The translations under genes were made by a program, and so were the position numbers. A stretch of DNA of 64,000 nt, from the NCBI GenBank assembly GCA_905116865.2, contig CAJHNH020004635.1, positions 25,001 through 89,000 on the forward strand, written 5' to 3'. The notes beneath the pieces were generated by a model. The model had not been told where the DNA came from. It saw only the letters and a list, made by a program, of their open reading frames with translations, and did not search any database. How positions within the stretch are numbered: position 1 is the stretch's first letter; every line of letters begins with the position of its first letter. The DNA is from Candidula unifasciata (lineage: Eukaryota; Mollusca; Gastropoda; Stylommatophora; Geomitridae). Shown piece by piece: positions 10,906 to 22,344 of the stretch.

Positions 10906-11168
10906 CACCTCAAGAAATGTGTATATATGTGTACATAAGATACACTCACACATTCATTCTATATCAATATATATACATTCATACCCACCACACATGCATA
11001 CACACACATGTACTCACAGCAGTATACAGACACACACATACACCTCAAGAAATGTGTATATATGTGTACATAAGATACACTCACACATTCATTCTATATC
11101 AATATATATACATTCATACCCACCACACATGCATGCACACACATGTACTCACAGCAGTATACATACAC
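10906..11168. repeat. 135-bp direct tandem duplication
   Basis: The 135 bp from 10906 are repeated almost exactly from 11041, beginning CACCTCAAGAAATGTG. The second copy runs into the ATAC microsatellite. Confidence 0.9.
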
Positions 11169-11236
11169 ACACACACTTTCTCTCATTTTCTCATACATAC
11201 ATACTTACACACACACATACATACATACATACATAC

Positions 11237-11267
<31 letters not shown>

Positions 11268-11320
11268 CATACATACATACATACATACATACATACATAC
11301 ACATACGTACATACATACAC

Positions 11321-11351
<31 letters not shown>

Positions 11352-11687
11352 CATACATACATACATACACATACACTTACATACATACACATACATACAC
11401 ATATATACATACATACATACATACACATACATACACATACATACATACATACATACATACATACATACATACATACATACATACATACATACATACATAC
11501 ATACATACATACATACATACATACATACATACATACATACATACATACATACACATACATACACATACATACATACATACACATACATACACATACATAC
11601 ATACATACATATACATACATACATACATACATACATACATACATACATACATACATACATACATACATACATACATACATACATACA

Positions 11688-11719
<32 letters not shown>

Positions 11720-11741
11720 CATACATACATACATACATACA

Positions 11742-11773
<32 letters not shown>

Positions 11774-11912
11774 CATACATACATACATATACATACATAC
11801 ATACATATACATACATATACATACATACATATACATACATACATACATATACATACATATACATACATACATATACATACATACATATACATACATACAT
11901 ACATATACATAA
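11169..11912. repeat. (ATAC)n microsatellite
   Basis: About 740 bp of ATAC units with ACAC and ATAT variants. Because 4 and 3 are coprime the translation cycles, so long frames are open on both strands (HTYI-type and CMYV-type). They are not genes. Confidence 0.97.
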
Positions 11913-11919
11913 ATGTTGA

Positions 11920-11985
11920 GTGGCCTATGCGGGTTCGGGGGCCCTTTTTTTGAGAAAACAAGAAGAAACCCACTGCCACCCTGAA
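11920..11985 (+). repeat. SINE-A head fragment
   Basis: Contains GGGTTCGGGGGCCC, GAGAAAACAAGAAG and CCCACTGCC, the first part of SINE-A, then stops. Confidence 0.55.
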
Positions 11986-12110
11986 AGGCTGCCTTTTCTT
12001 TCTGATACATTTCCTGGTGATCATTTAGGCTTGGTCGACCTGGGAATCCGGGTCGGTTATAAAAATATGCCCCGTGAGTTGATCGTAACATTCTTTTACT
12101 GTTTACTTTA

Positions 12111-12247
12111 TGGGTCGCGCCCCTTTCACGGAAGAGAAAACATTCACTGAAGTTATGAAGTAGCAACGAAAATAATTTTATGGTTGGGGTTCACCACATG
12201 AGGAACTGTATATAAGGATCGAGGCATTAGAAGGTTAGGATCCACTG
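12111..12247 (+). mobile_element. SPIN/Charlie-like hAT MITE, 5'-truncated
   Basis: Contains GAAGTAGCAACGAAAATAAT, TTTTATGGTTGGGGTTCACC, GAGGAACTGTAT and a GGTTAGGATCCACTG end. These match the vertebrate-type hAT non-autonomous consensus as I remember it. A fuller but more diverged copy lies at 20197-20431. Confidence 0.7.
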
Positions 12248-12304
12248 CTTTAGATGGTCGTACAGCTGGGCTATTCAGCTTAGTTTACTCGGGCGCCAGA
12301 AGGT

Positions 12305-12595
12305 TCTCTTCTCCGTATTCACCGGCTGTAAACTCCAGCGGAAAGTTCTGTTTGTTCATCCACTTCTGGACTTTCGTCTCCCCCACCCAGAACTTGAGTT
12401 ATGTGTGCACATCAATTTTACAGATGTTGCCTATTTGTGAGCAGACTGTTGGTTCCTGGCTTCTCAGGCAGATGCACTCCGACTTTGAAGGAAGCACCCC
12501 ATAATTAGTCGACTTTTGCGTCATGCATTTAGTGGTACAGTGGGTTTGTTTCCTGTATGTTTCCCAATAATATAGGGGTATTATGGTCTGAAATG
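12305..12595 (-). repeat. SINE-A copy, near full length
   Basis: Inverted copy with the CACCGGCTGTAAACTCC, CCACTTCTGGACT, TTAGTCGACTTTTG and CAGTGGGTTTGTT blocks. A poly-C tract at 12603-12621 lies directly beyond its head. Confidence 0.75.
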
Positions 12596-12829
12596 AACAC
12601 TACCCCCCCCCCCCCCCCCCCATAATATTGGACTTACATGGGAGTCCCCGAGATGACGTGAACTAAAAGAAAAGCACCGTTTTTTCTTTCTTTGTATTTA
12701 TATCCGTTTCCCCAATTCTAGAGTGCATCATTCTTCTTCTTTCGTTCGCCATAATCAAAGGTGGATTTTCTTTTCAAATGTGTATGTTTCCATGTATGTG
12801 TATGCTGAAGACAGCCATACATAAACAGC

Positions 12830-13237
12830 TGCATTCAGGCCTGTAACTTAATCGACATATTGTGGGTAATTGCGTGTCTTGAGAAACACGGCGACATGTC
12901 GTTAGTCCTGGTATGTCGGCCCTGCCTGCAAGGGTTTTGTGTGAAGTAGGTCACAACCGATATCTGCGAAGAAGACGTGCCGAGAATTCTGGAGGTCCAA
13001 TGTTGTCTGTCCCCCGCCCGCATTCCTTCCCACCTGTTGTAAGGTCGCAGTTAGAAAGACAAGTAACAGTGTGTCAGTGAGGCTTCCATGTGGCTTTGTA
13101 TTTGTCTTGTAAGTTGGAGTGTTCCGTGCTTGTAGATGAACTTGTGGAGAAGGTTCGGAGTGGATATTAGCACAGGTGTTCTGTTCTAGTTTACGTTTAC
13201 AATTAACAATCTTTAAAACAATGATTAAGTATTGCAT
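12830..13237 (-). repeat. Unclassified repeat-like block with the second 72-bp copy
   Basis: The region contains the 72-bp block (12908-12979) and, on the minus strand, an open frame over 12902-13237. No domain is recognised. Because part of it is repeated in a dead LINE elsewhere, I treat it as repeat-derived rather than a gene. Confidence 0.45.
12908..12979. repeat. 72-bp block, copy 2
   Basis: Identical base for base to 9074-9145. The flanks differ, with TTAGTC before it and CCGAGAATTC after. Confidence 0.9.
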
Positions 13238-13269
13238 TTTACAGAAAACAAGTTTTTACATATGGCTGT

Positions 13270-13450
13270 GACTCCAAGTTAGTGAATTTAAATATCTATT
13301 CTGTGTGATCATGGAAGGTGGCAGAACTGACAGAAATATAGAAACCAGGTGTCAGAAAGCAAGTGCACGTGAATGCCAGATGACACCATTATTAAGACAC
13401 CCAAGCATCATGAATGTAGCAGATTATAAACAACATGCTCCTATCAGTGA
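13270..13450 (+). mobile_element. LINE fragment (RT thumb region)
   Basis: The + strand reads EFKYL...GGRTDRNIETRCQKA then LLRHPSIMNVADYKQ, paralleling the fragment at 2894-3283. Confidence 0.65.
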
Positions 13451-13459
13451 TCTAGCAGT

Positions 13460-14100
13460 GCCAAACATGGGCGTTATCTAAAAATCACCACTTGCCAGAT
13501 AAGATGGCTGAGAAAAGCCACCATCCTGAGGAGTTAGAAACAAAAACAATGGGATTTTTATTAAAACCCACGCTGAGCTGACCAAAAACCCAAGCAGTAC
13601 AACAGCAAAAATAAAAAACCGAAGACTGATAAGCAGTATAAATTTTATAGTTACGAAACGATACATTTACCCACTTTTATATAAGGATGTATTAAAAAAG
13701 AAACCAAGAATCCAAAATCTAAACTCAAGGCATCATATAAAAACCCAGATCTTGAGGGGAACCCAAGTATACTCAGCACGAAGGACTTGGATCTAGATTC
13801 GCGGCTCGGCTGATTTAAAAAATTGCAATTGTCTCACAGGTTAACGCAGCCTGCGGGATATTGACGGCATCACCCACCGAGTATCAGTAGTCAGCAAAGA
13901 ATACCCAGTAATCTAGCAAGTGTGCCCAATGAGCAGCTGGTGTGAAGCGGATTCGTTACTTGGAGAAATAATTGTCTGTCTATAGCGTTTTCAGTTTTTT
14001 TTTAATTTCCACGTAAAAGCATCTGCCGATCTGTTTATTTGATAATATGATCAGAAATGCGATTATCTATCTTGATCGAATCAGATATGGTCTTGTTGAA
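13460..14100. other. No gene identified
   Basis: AT-rich sequence with no recognised repeat or coding signal. Confidence 0.35.
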
Positions 14101-14104
14101 AAAT

Positions 14105-14170
14105 ATTAGCTTTGCGTTCACATCCGTTTTACATATCTGGCTTATTTGTAAGCAGACTGTTGGTTTCCAT
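14105..14170 (-). repeat. SINE-A middle fragment
   Basis: Contains CACATCCGTTTTACATATCTGG followed by GCAGACTGTTGGTTTCC, the SINE-A middle in inverted orientation. Confidence 0.55.
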
Positions 14171-14489
14171 TCGCAGCTGGCATAAAGCGGTCTTGTTACT
14201 TGAACAAAATGCTGTCTATAGGTTATCGTTTTTTTTTTTTGGTGGGGAGAAAAAAGGGGGGGGGGGGCACGTTAAACCATATGTGGATCTGTTCACATTA
14301 TGATATGACCAGAAATGAGATTGTCTTGCCTTGATCAGATTTGATATAGGTATTCGTCTGTCTCTTGTAATACTTGTATATTTTATAATATTGACAGATA
14401 ACTCTAGCTTTTCTGTTTTCGTAGACAAAATAGTCACCGCGAAGCTACATCTGGGTGCAGTCCTCTGCAGTGGCTTGCATTGTGTGTTA

Positions 14490-14783
14490 GCTTCTTCTTC
14501 TTCTTCTTATTTTTCGCGTTCACCGGCTGTGAATTCCGGCCAGAAGTTCCGGTTGTTCGTTCACTCTCGGACTCTAGTCCTGTTCCAGAAACCCAGTGTT
14601 GCTTGCACATCCGTTTTTCAGGTCTGACTCATTTGCATACATAATGTTGGTTCCTTGCCTCAAGCAGATGTATTCCAACTTGGAAGGAAGCTCCCAATTA
14701 GTCGACTTTTACGACGTGCTTGTTGGGCAGATAGTGGGTCTTTTTTTGTTTTCCCCACAATGGGGCCCCTGGACCCACACTTG
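14490..14783 (-). repeat. SINE-A copy, full length
   Basis: A complete inverted copy, from the TTCTTCTTCTTCTT tail complement through CACCGGCTGTGAATTCC to CCCACAATGGGGCCCCTGG. Poly-G (14809-14821) and poly-C (14847-14860) tracts follow. Confidence 0.8.
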
Positions 14784-14984
14784 TAAGCAAGAATAATATC
14801 TTGGTTGAAGGGGGGGGGGGGTCTCTACTTGCGTTAGGGAGTACCTCCCCCCCCCCCCCCAGCCTGTATAGCTTTCATCAGTGACGTCTGCTTCTACCTT
14901 GAATAAGTCTCAAGCGAAGCATTACATATTAGAAGTCGATCGTGTCGAAAAGCAAATACAAATGCTGAGGTTGGTATGCTGCTT

Positions 14985-15110
14985 CCTATAAAGGAGGTTC
15001 CGTTGGTTTGGGAACTCTGCGCTGGCTGCTGAAGATGGGGATTGAGCGCTTATGGGAAAGCCCCGAGTGATATGATGTCGGTTCTTGAATCAACTCAACT
15101 AACAACTCAA
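14985..15110 (+). repeat. Repeat F copy, partial
   Basis: Shares the GGCTGCTGAAGATGGGGA segment and the following GAGTGATATGATGTCG part with 17690-17965, where that region reads WECPECCDV. Confidence 0.6.
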
Positions 15111-15114
15111 CTCT

Positions 15115-15455
15115 ATAAAAGATATGCAACTAACTTTGTTACTATCATGTTAACAAATGCTTAAGCGAAGTGGATAAGAAGCAAAGTAATCTGTCACTGT
15201 AGCACCTAATAGCTTAATGCAACTGTGAACTTCATTGATCTCTCTTATTTGTATGGAAAGCATACGTATTGTCGTTGAATACTTATGAGCCTGAGTGTAC
15301 GACGCGCTTGTTGAATGTGAGAAGTATAGTCTGTGTATATTGTGAGAGTACAAATGGACTCTTTTGAAGAGTCAGTGTATACTATGATAGCGCAAATACC
15401 CTGTATTATTTTTAGAACCCAGATACATAAATAGCTTTTGTATATTACAAGAGCG
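15115..15455. other. No recognisable feature; GT and poly-G run follows
   Basis: AT-rich sequence leading into a short (GT)n and poly-G run at 15459-15489. No gene signal. Confidence 0.35.
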
Positions 15456-15624
15456 CTGTGTGTGTGTGTGTGTGTGTGGGGGGGGGGGGTGTTACGGAGC
15501 CGAAGTATGTAGTTTGTGTGTTTTATGAAAGCTTTTTTTTTTTTAAAAAAAGTCATGCCAGTGTTCTCGCGTGTCCTAATGACGATATTTATACATACGC
15601 AAAAGTTCTAGTTAAGTTTTCCAC

Positions 15625-15800
15625 ACTTTTTGGCATATTGGGTGTAAAAGGCTAGACCTATATTTTATAGACACATAGTCATTCGGTGAGTGATTGGGTC
15701 AGCATCACGCCGGCCGCCTTTAGTTCCTATGAGTGTACCTGGTACTCATTTAAGGCTGTGTCAACCTAGGAGGCAAGGGTCATTTTTAAAAACTAGGATG
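15625..15800 (-). repeat. SINE-B copy, 3' part
   Basis: SINE-B, read in its own direction, has a tRNA-like head, a central GGTACC/TGACCACATCA region and a tail with TATAGGTCTAGTCC and GCCTAAAGGTG. This copy lacks most of the head. Confidence 0.65.
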
Positions 15801-16039
15801 TGCACGCAGATCCTGGATAAGACCAATGGTTGGTTCACATTACATAAACGGGGACAAGAGCCACATACACCTTATCCGAGACCGGTGATCGCGTGAGACG
15901 AGGTATTGTAATCGCCCACGCTCACCGATGATATCGATAGTGTGACACGCTTTTAATTCCCTGTCGTGGACATCAAGTCCAGTACAATGTGTTATCTAGC
16001 ACAAATATCACCGGGACATCTTTGTCCACAAAATGTGTC

Positions 16040-16400
16040 ATCGACGATCAGCGTGTCCTTGACAGAACGTCGCCCTCGTCAAGGCACGCATTGAAGTCTC
16101 CCCTTCTGTAACCAGTTCTCCTTTCATGTGTGCCCTCTTTGCCAACGCATCTTCACTGCCTTGCATCCACGTTCACGAAAGTCTGCCTCTGCTCATTTTC
16201 TGGAAATTATTCTCTCCAGGCCACTGTGACGTTTCAGATGGCCAGAACACTTCAGCTTTGGGGACAGGATTCTGTTTATAAGTCAGTTCTCATGGATACT
16301 GAGATCACGTAGAATGTCTTTGTTTTTTCTTTTTCTTGTGTCCAGGGTATTCTAAGATTTTTTCTTTAGCATTTCAGTTGAAAAACTCCGGTTTTTATTT
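16040..16400 (-). mobile_element. LINE tail, family E
   Basis: Contains AGAACGTCGCCCTCGTC, AACACTTCAGCTTTGGGG and GGTATTCTAAGATTTTTTC, diverged versions of the 4538-4990 blocks. Confidence 0.55.
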
Positions 16401-16815
16401 CTTCAAGTGTAGACAGTACTATTTTCGGGAATCAGTGACGGATCTGGGTCAAGTAACAAAACGGCGAAGTAGACTTCAGACCAACGCGCCTGCAGCTGTC
16501 TTCACCGTGGCTGTCATACATGTGACATCTGAATCTGAGACCGCGTGTGAAGTCGGTGTTATGGCCATTTCAGATCTGTGATATTCTGTTTTTTTTTTTT
16601 AGTCTTTATCTTTTTTCCCCCCCCGTAAGGTGCATTGTAGGTGGTCACCGCAGTTATTTTTTGTTGCATTAGTTTTATATAGTTTTACTCGGAGGTTTCG
16701 AGCACCTGTTTCTTCTCTTCCTCGGTTTCTCACTGGCATGGTACGTTTTGTACTAAGACTATACAGTCCCAAGTAGATGAACTATTCTTTTTTTTTAAAT
16801 CCCAACCTAAACTCT
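16400..16815. other. No recognisable feature
   Basis: T-rich sequence with a poly-C tract near 16616. No gene or repeat was identified. Confidence 0.35.
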
Positions 16816-16817
16816 TT

Positions 16818-16965
16818 TGGGAGCCGCTGAGTTGTATCGTCTAGACTCTTGTCCGCGGATCAGTAGGTCGTGGGTTCGGGTCCAGAGGGAGTCGGTCTTC
16901 TTTTTTTTTTTTCTCCAACAATGACTTTGGTTCCAATGTCGAGTCAGTCTTAAATGAAATCCTAT
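16818..16965 (+). repeat. tRNA-derived SINE-B head
   Basis: GGGAGCCGCTGAGTTGTATC is followed about 40 bp later by GTGGGTTCGGGTCC, a good match to a B-box promoter (GGTTCRANNCC). A poly-T stretch and the AACTTGGTT-like linker of SINE-B follow. Confidence 0.65.
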
Positions 16966-17140
16966 TTTTACAGATCTGGTTTATTTGCATGCATACTTTT
17001 GGTACATCGCCTTTCAGGCAGATTCACTCTGTTTTCGAATGAAGAATCCCTAATTAGTCAGTTCTTACGACATGCTCGTTAGAAAGGCAGTATGTTTATT
17101 CGTTTTTCTCCACGGTGGGGCCCCGGGCACCACACGGGGA
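16966..17140 (-). repeat. SINE-A copy, 5' half
   Basis: Contains TTACAGATCTGG, TTTCAGGCAGATTCACTC, AATTAGTCAG and GGTGGGGCCCCGGG in the order of an inverted SINE-A. Confidence 0.7.
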
Positions 17141-17284
17141 CGCAGAGGTATCGTCTTGAAACGTTTCTTCTTTGTTCGCCATTAAAGAAAGATCATTAGG
17201 GCGGCGTGTTTATAGCTAGGCTGCGCCTTTTGTCCTAACAAATCCTATTTTAGCAAACCCTTAATTCGTCACTCACACCGTCTG

Positions 17285-17450
17285 TGGTATAGGCATTGCG
17301 TACCTGCTTCGTAATGCTGTATTCGATCCCAGCTGCATATGATCTAGCAGCAGACCGCCTTGCATTGGTTTCGACAGCGGTACCTGCCTAGAAAAACCGC
17401 AACGGCATAAAAATACTTAGGATGATTCTTGCAACATCCTGTAAACTTAC
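17285..17450 (+). repeat. SINE-H copy
   Basis: Contains TATTCGATCCCAGCTGC (a B-box-like site), AGCAGCAGACC and GGTTTCGACAGCGGTACC, matching 26676-26880 and, inverted, 30550-30662. Confidence 0.6.
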
Positions 17451-17689
17451 TGTCAAGCAGTGTTTTTCAACCGGTGAACTTCGGAAAAGTTGAGTAATCA
17501 TGTAACGTGGCAGAGTAGGTAGTTTTTCTCTTCAAGGATTGCAGTCTGTAGATGAAAACCTCAGTGATGAGCATCAGCAAATATTGAATCCGCAGAAAAG
17601 TGTAATTTTGTGACACCGGATTTAACATTTTTTGTCTCCTGGTTAAACCGGTGTTTTGGGAAACGAGCTGGTAGACTGACTGGCCGGTT

Positions 17690-17965
17690 TTGCACCACTT
17701 GATGGTGAATTGATGTATGACAAGCTAGATGTTGAGAGGATTCTTTGTAAGCGGCCTGGGGAGAATAGCTCTGCGGGGAGTTACCAGGGTGATCTGTCGA
17801 CGCTCAACACTCAGGGGAAAGGCGAGACGTATATACAATCAGACAGTTATTGATGTAATCGGAATTGGAAATCTTCGCTTGCTGCTGAAGATGGGGACGG
17901 ACGGTTTATGGGAGTGTCCTGAGTGCTGTGATGTCGTTTCAACATTCAAAAGGAACAAGCAGGAG
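17690..17965 (+). repeat. Repeat F copy with CPECC frame
   Basis: The frame inside reads STLRGKARRIYNQ and later LWECPECCDVVS. A copy at 55265-55560 (minus) reads TTLRGKARRTYNQ and AWECPECCDVLT. Similar peptide remnants at several loci with stops show a repeated element with an ancient coding segment, not a single-copy gene. Confidence 0.7.
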
Positions 17966-18298
17966 GGTGGGGGCAGACACGAAACCCACCCGGCTAGGAA
18001 ACATTTAATCACTGGGCTGGGATACGTCTTTCTTGTTGCCGTGCACAACTGTCAGTAAGCAGCTGAGTTAGCTGTTCGTCCCCCCCCCTCCCCCGGCCGG
18101 GTCCTTCCATGTTTAACACCCCATGAGTACTGTCGTGTGTAATTAAACAAGGACAAGTAAACGGCCTGCACGCTTTCACTGCAGTTTGCAGAGCCGCTGA
18201 TGAGTCTACGCAACATTCTGGTAAATATTGTCTGAGCGGATCGACGTGGGCTGGCTTGGTTGTGCCGTCGGATTAATTATAGTTGTGTTGATTTTTTT

Positions 18299-18990
<692 letters not shown>

Positions 18991-18992
18991 TT

Positions 18993-18995
<3 letters not shown>

Positions 18996-19046
<51 letters not shown>
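18996..19046. repeat. (TA)n microsatellite
   Basis: About 50 bp of uninterrupted TA. Confidence 0.97.
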
Positions 19047-19049
<3 letters not shown>

Positions 19050-20190
19050 CTTTCTTTCTGTCTCTGTCTTCCGGAGGATGGACATAATTTAAGAAGACCC
19101 GTGTGCATAATTCTTCACCCTTTGAAAATAAAGTTGATTCGATCATTGTTCCTTCCCTCTCATTATTTCCAGAAAACTGAGCGTTAGACTGATCTGGGTA
19201 CCCAGGGTTTAACCTTTTGAAAGTAAAGTATGTTTCCTTTCTCTGTTCCCTTCTGGATCTCTTTCCTCTCTCTGTGTCACTCCCTTGCCATTCGGGTTGG
19301 GGGTTGGAAAGGGGGGGGGGGGGGGCGTTTAGATGTATGGTCATTATGGTGTATGTTCATGAAAAATGTAGAAATCTGAAGAGCACGAATGTTGTTTTTG
19401 TTGGAAAGAGTGAATATATATAAGAATGTATTTTCTGTCTGATTCCTAATTCTTGCAGAAAACAGTTTGTTTATTCTTTCCATTTGCCTTTTCCCCTCTG
19501 TTTGCTCGTTTATTCATTCTCATGCAATCGTCACCCTGTTTATTCTCTTAGTTCGTCTTTTTTCATTCTTTTGTTTCTTCTTTCATTAGTTTGTCCTCTT
19601 CCCCCTCCCTCTTACCAGACTAGAATAATGAATTTCGTTATTCTTGCACAACAAGAGCCAGAGTGATTTTCCATGGCACGTCTAAGAATGTTACAGACGT
19701 TTTAACTTAGTTAAAGTACCGTGTGTTGTCCCAGTCTGAGAGAGTTGGCATTGATTGACGGTGACGTGCTGCGTTGGTCGCAATATATTTCACCCTGTGT
19801 CGCGACTGGGATTAGTTTGAAACCAAATGACAACAAATCCTTTGGATTTGAATAAGCAAAGTGTTTTACTGTTTTAACGAAGTTATAGTTTTGTGTCATG
19901 TCACTCTGAGAGACTGCACAATAATTTAATGGTTAAACAGTTTAAAGACGAGAGGGTCGATTGTACCAGGTATTATCCCATGTAGTTGGATTTCTCTCCG
20001 CAGAACAGTTAGCCGATAACACGAATGACGTAGCTGCATAGGGCATCTCCCAAGATCTCCCTAAAACTGCTTTTGGGAACCGATCAACTTAGTCCTGAAA
20101 CGAACCCCAAAACAAGCCAAACAAGTTTACCACTTAGCCACAGCCGCTGGATGTTCACACTGTGATGTTGTTGAGAATCTTTTGAAACTG
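19050..20190. other. No gene identified; poly-G tract at about 19311-19325
   Basis: AT-rich sequence with pyrimidine-rich patches. Two degenerate motifs near 19110 and 19205 (ACCCTTTGAAAATAAAG and AACCTTTTGAAAGTAAAG) form a loose direct repeat. Confidence 0.35.
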
Positions 20191-20196
20191 TTACAG

Positions 20197-20431
20197 CAGC
20201 GGTTCTGAACCTTTGGGTGGGTCAAACAACCCTTTCACAGGGGTCGTCAGACCCTTTCACACGGATCGTCATAGACCATCGCAGAACATATACTCATTGA
20301 AGTTATGAAGTAGCGACGCCAATAATGAAATCATTGGGGGTCGCCACAGCAGGAGGAGGAGTATTAAATGGTCGCCACAACATGAGAAACTGTATTTAAA
20401 TTTGCGTTATCAGGAAAGCTCAAAACCAGTG
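20197..20431 (+). mobile_element. SPIN/Charlie-like hAT MITE, both ends present
   Basis: A 235-bp element from CAGCGGTTCTGAACC to AGCTCAAAACCAGTG, an inverted terminal pair typical of Charlie-type hATs. Flanking 8-mers TGTTACAG and TAATACAG fit an 8-bp hAT target duplication with two mismatches. The interior has TTCACAGGGGTCGTC, TTATGAAGTAGCGACG and CAACATGAGAAACTGTAT, parallel to 12111-12247. It encodes no protein. Confidence 0.75.
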
Positions 20432-20479
20432 TAATACAGCATTGCTTCGGCTTTGATTAATACTACATTCCGCGCGCTT

Positions 20480-20690
20480 GCTTGCTGCTTGCCTATTGTA
20501 CCCCACTAGGACATCACACAAGCGTTAAACACTCGGTGACACAAAGCGCCACCATGCGGGTGATGATCACCCGTGGAGAGGTCACATAAACCATTTTCAG
20601 TCGTTATGGCCACAATTGTGGCCCAGCTATATCCGGGGACCCTGGCAAAAGCCAGGGTGGGGCTTCGTATAACAAAAAAATTGTATCCCA
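20480..20690 (-). repeat. Repeat D copy 3, inverted
   Basis: Complement of 4342-4535: the left end has ACTAGGACATCACACAAG and the right end AGCCAGGGTGGGGCTTC. Confidence 0.7.
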
Positions 20691-20714
20691 CAAGGGGACG
20701 CGATGGTTATTCCG

Positions 20715-20940
20715 TGCAGGTTCCGGGCTCCGTTTTGTAGAACAAATAATAGACCCCTTGCCACCCCCCCCCCCCTGCTGCGACAGGCATGTCGTAGGAG
20801 GTGACTAATTAGGAGTGTTTTCTTTAAAGTCAGAGTGCATCTGCCTAAGAGGAGAGAAACCAACAGTCAGCAGACAAATAAACCAGATCTGTAAAACGGA
20901 CGTACACACAGAACTAAAGTTCTGAATCAAGGCCAAAATT
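20715..20940 (+). repeat. SINE-A copy, 5' part
   Basis: Contains GTTCCGGGCTCCG, a poly-C insertion near 20765, GACTAATTAGGAGTG and CAGATCTGTAAAACGG, ending before the GAAGAAG tail. Confidence 0.7.
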
Positions 20941-21029
20941 TTTGCTACCGTGACACATGTCCTAGTCAAAGAGACTGCGCATTCATTACTATTAGTTGAC
21001 TGCATCCTTCCAGAGATCGTTCACTAGAA

Positions 21030-21460
21030 CATCGGTTCTCAAACTGGGTGCCTCGGCAGTGATCAAGCATTTTTCTAAATCTGCTTGAGATCAGTGAAGA
21101 CAGTAGTTTAAAACAGAAATAAAAATAAAAAAAAAAAACAAGAAGAGTTCTGGGTGCATGTGTATTCAGAAAACAATACTATTGACAAGGCTGCAGTGCA
21201 TTCTCAGCATACGCTTATATTGAGAAAAAACAAAACATACAGGAGCAACCTTCAAGTGATTTGAGGGTACAATTAACTAAACATAAAGGAAATAATTAAC
21301 TATTCATCAGTTTCATTCATCGCATTAAAGGTAACTGAATATTACATTTACACTGTTTTTTCCTCTTTTCCTAAGTATTCAAACCGCTTTAACGTAGAAG
21401 TGCCGCGAAAGATTGTTCGCCAGAGAAGGGTGCCGCGGCAAAAAAGTTTGAGAAACGCTG
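21030..21460. mobile_element. hAT-type non-autonomous element
   Basis: A 431-bp element with terminal inverted repeats: CATCGGTTCTCAAACTGGGT at the left, and a right end that complements to CAGCGTTTCTCAAAC, with the GGTGCCGCGGCA block inside. It is flanked by CACTAGAA and CACTAGAG, an 8-bp duplication with one mismatch, as expected for hAT elements. No transposase frame. Confidence 0.8.
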
Positions 21461-21584
21461 CACTAGAGATTGCTATGTTCTTGCCGTTGGGATTCTTTGG
21501 AAGAAGCCAGGTTTTTACATCATGACTTGGTTTTCAGGTCGTGAAATTGAGATCCCATTGTAGAAAGCTTGGAGCTTTTCTCTG

Positions 21585-21775
21585 ACGTAAGTTGGCTACT
21601 AGATGTTTGCCGAAGGTCCTGGGTTCGAGTCCAAATTAAGGCTTTTTTTTTTTAAATTGTCTGATTCCTAGGTCGATTCCGCCTGAAATGGCTACCAGGT
21701 AATGTCACGGGAAGCTATGTGGACCGGCGTGGCGTTCAATCATCACCCATCGCGTGCCGAGTGGTCTAAAAAAAA
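21585..21775 (+). repeat. SINE-B copy
   Basis: The B-box-like CTGGGTTCGAGTCC is followed by poly-T, CTAGGTCGATTCC, GGCTACCAGGTAATG and GCCGAGTGGTC, the SINE-B order, ending before the distal tail. Confidence 0.65.
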
Positions 21776-22056
21776 ATTAATAGGTCTTGTACGATGTCCA
21801 CAAGGTGTGAAAAGAGACCTTAACGAACCCGGCAACACGCCTTTGGTGCTTACACAATCATATAACAAGGACAGCGAACAGTATTCCGTTTTGTCAGTTG
21901 GTAAAGAAAGGGACAGGTTGGCTGGTGGGAAAAAAAAAGGGGGGGGGGGGTGATTATCATATCTAATTATGCAGTGAAAGAGTCGGCACATTCCTGTCAG
22001 TCGTCAGTTCACATTCCAGCGGCCATAGTGACAGAATGTGAAACGTCGTTGTTATT

Positions 22057-22340
22057 CTACTTAACGCTCACCGGCTAGAACTACTTCGGTAAGTTCTGGT
22101 TGTCATCGGCCTTTATTCAGAACATGAGTTTTGCGTACACATCCGTTTGACAGATCTGGCTTATTTTTGTACATGCTATTTGTTCCTTACCTCTCAGGCA
22201 GATACACTTTGACTTTGAATGAAACACCCCCACCCCCCCCACTCCCCCCCCCCCCCCCAATTAGTCGCTTCATAGGACATGCTATTAGAGGGGCAGTGGA
22301 TCTATTCTTTATTCTCTAAAGTTGAGTCCCTGAACCCATC
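22057..22340 (-). repeat. SINE-A copy with poly-C expansion
   Basis: Inverted SINE-A from the CTCACCGGCTAGAAC block to GAGTCCCTGAACCC. A C-rich tract at about 22220-22258 sits where other copies read a GCTTCC/GGAAGC-like junction. Confidence 0.75.
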
Positions 22341-22344
22341 AACT

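Noticed and set aside
10917..12166. Several 200-340-codon frames on both strands
   Set aside because: Products of the ATAC microsatellite; the peptides are pure HTYI or CMYV repeats.
12902..13237. 111-codon minus-strand frame as a small gene
   Set aside because: It includes the 72-bp block also found in a dead LINE, has no domain and no transcript signals. Kept only as a repeat-like block.
17729..18058. 109-codon frame with a CPECC motif as a gene
   Set aside because: The same peptide recurs in broken copies elsewhere in the window, so it is repeat F, not a unique gene.
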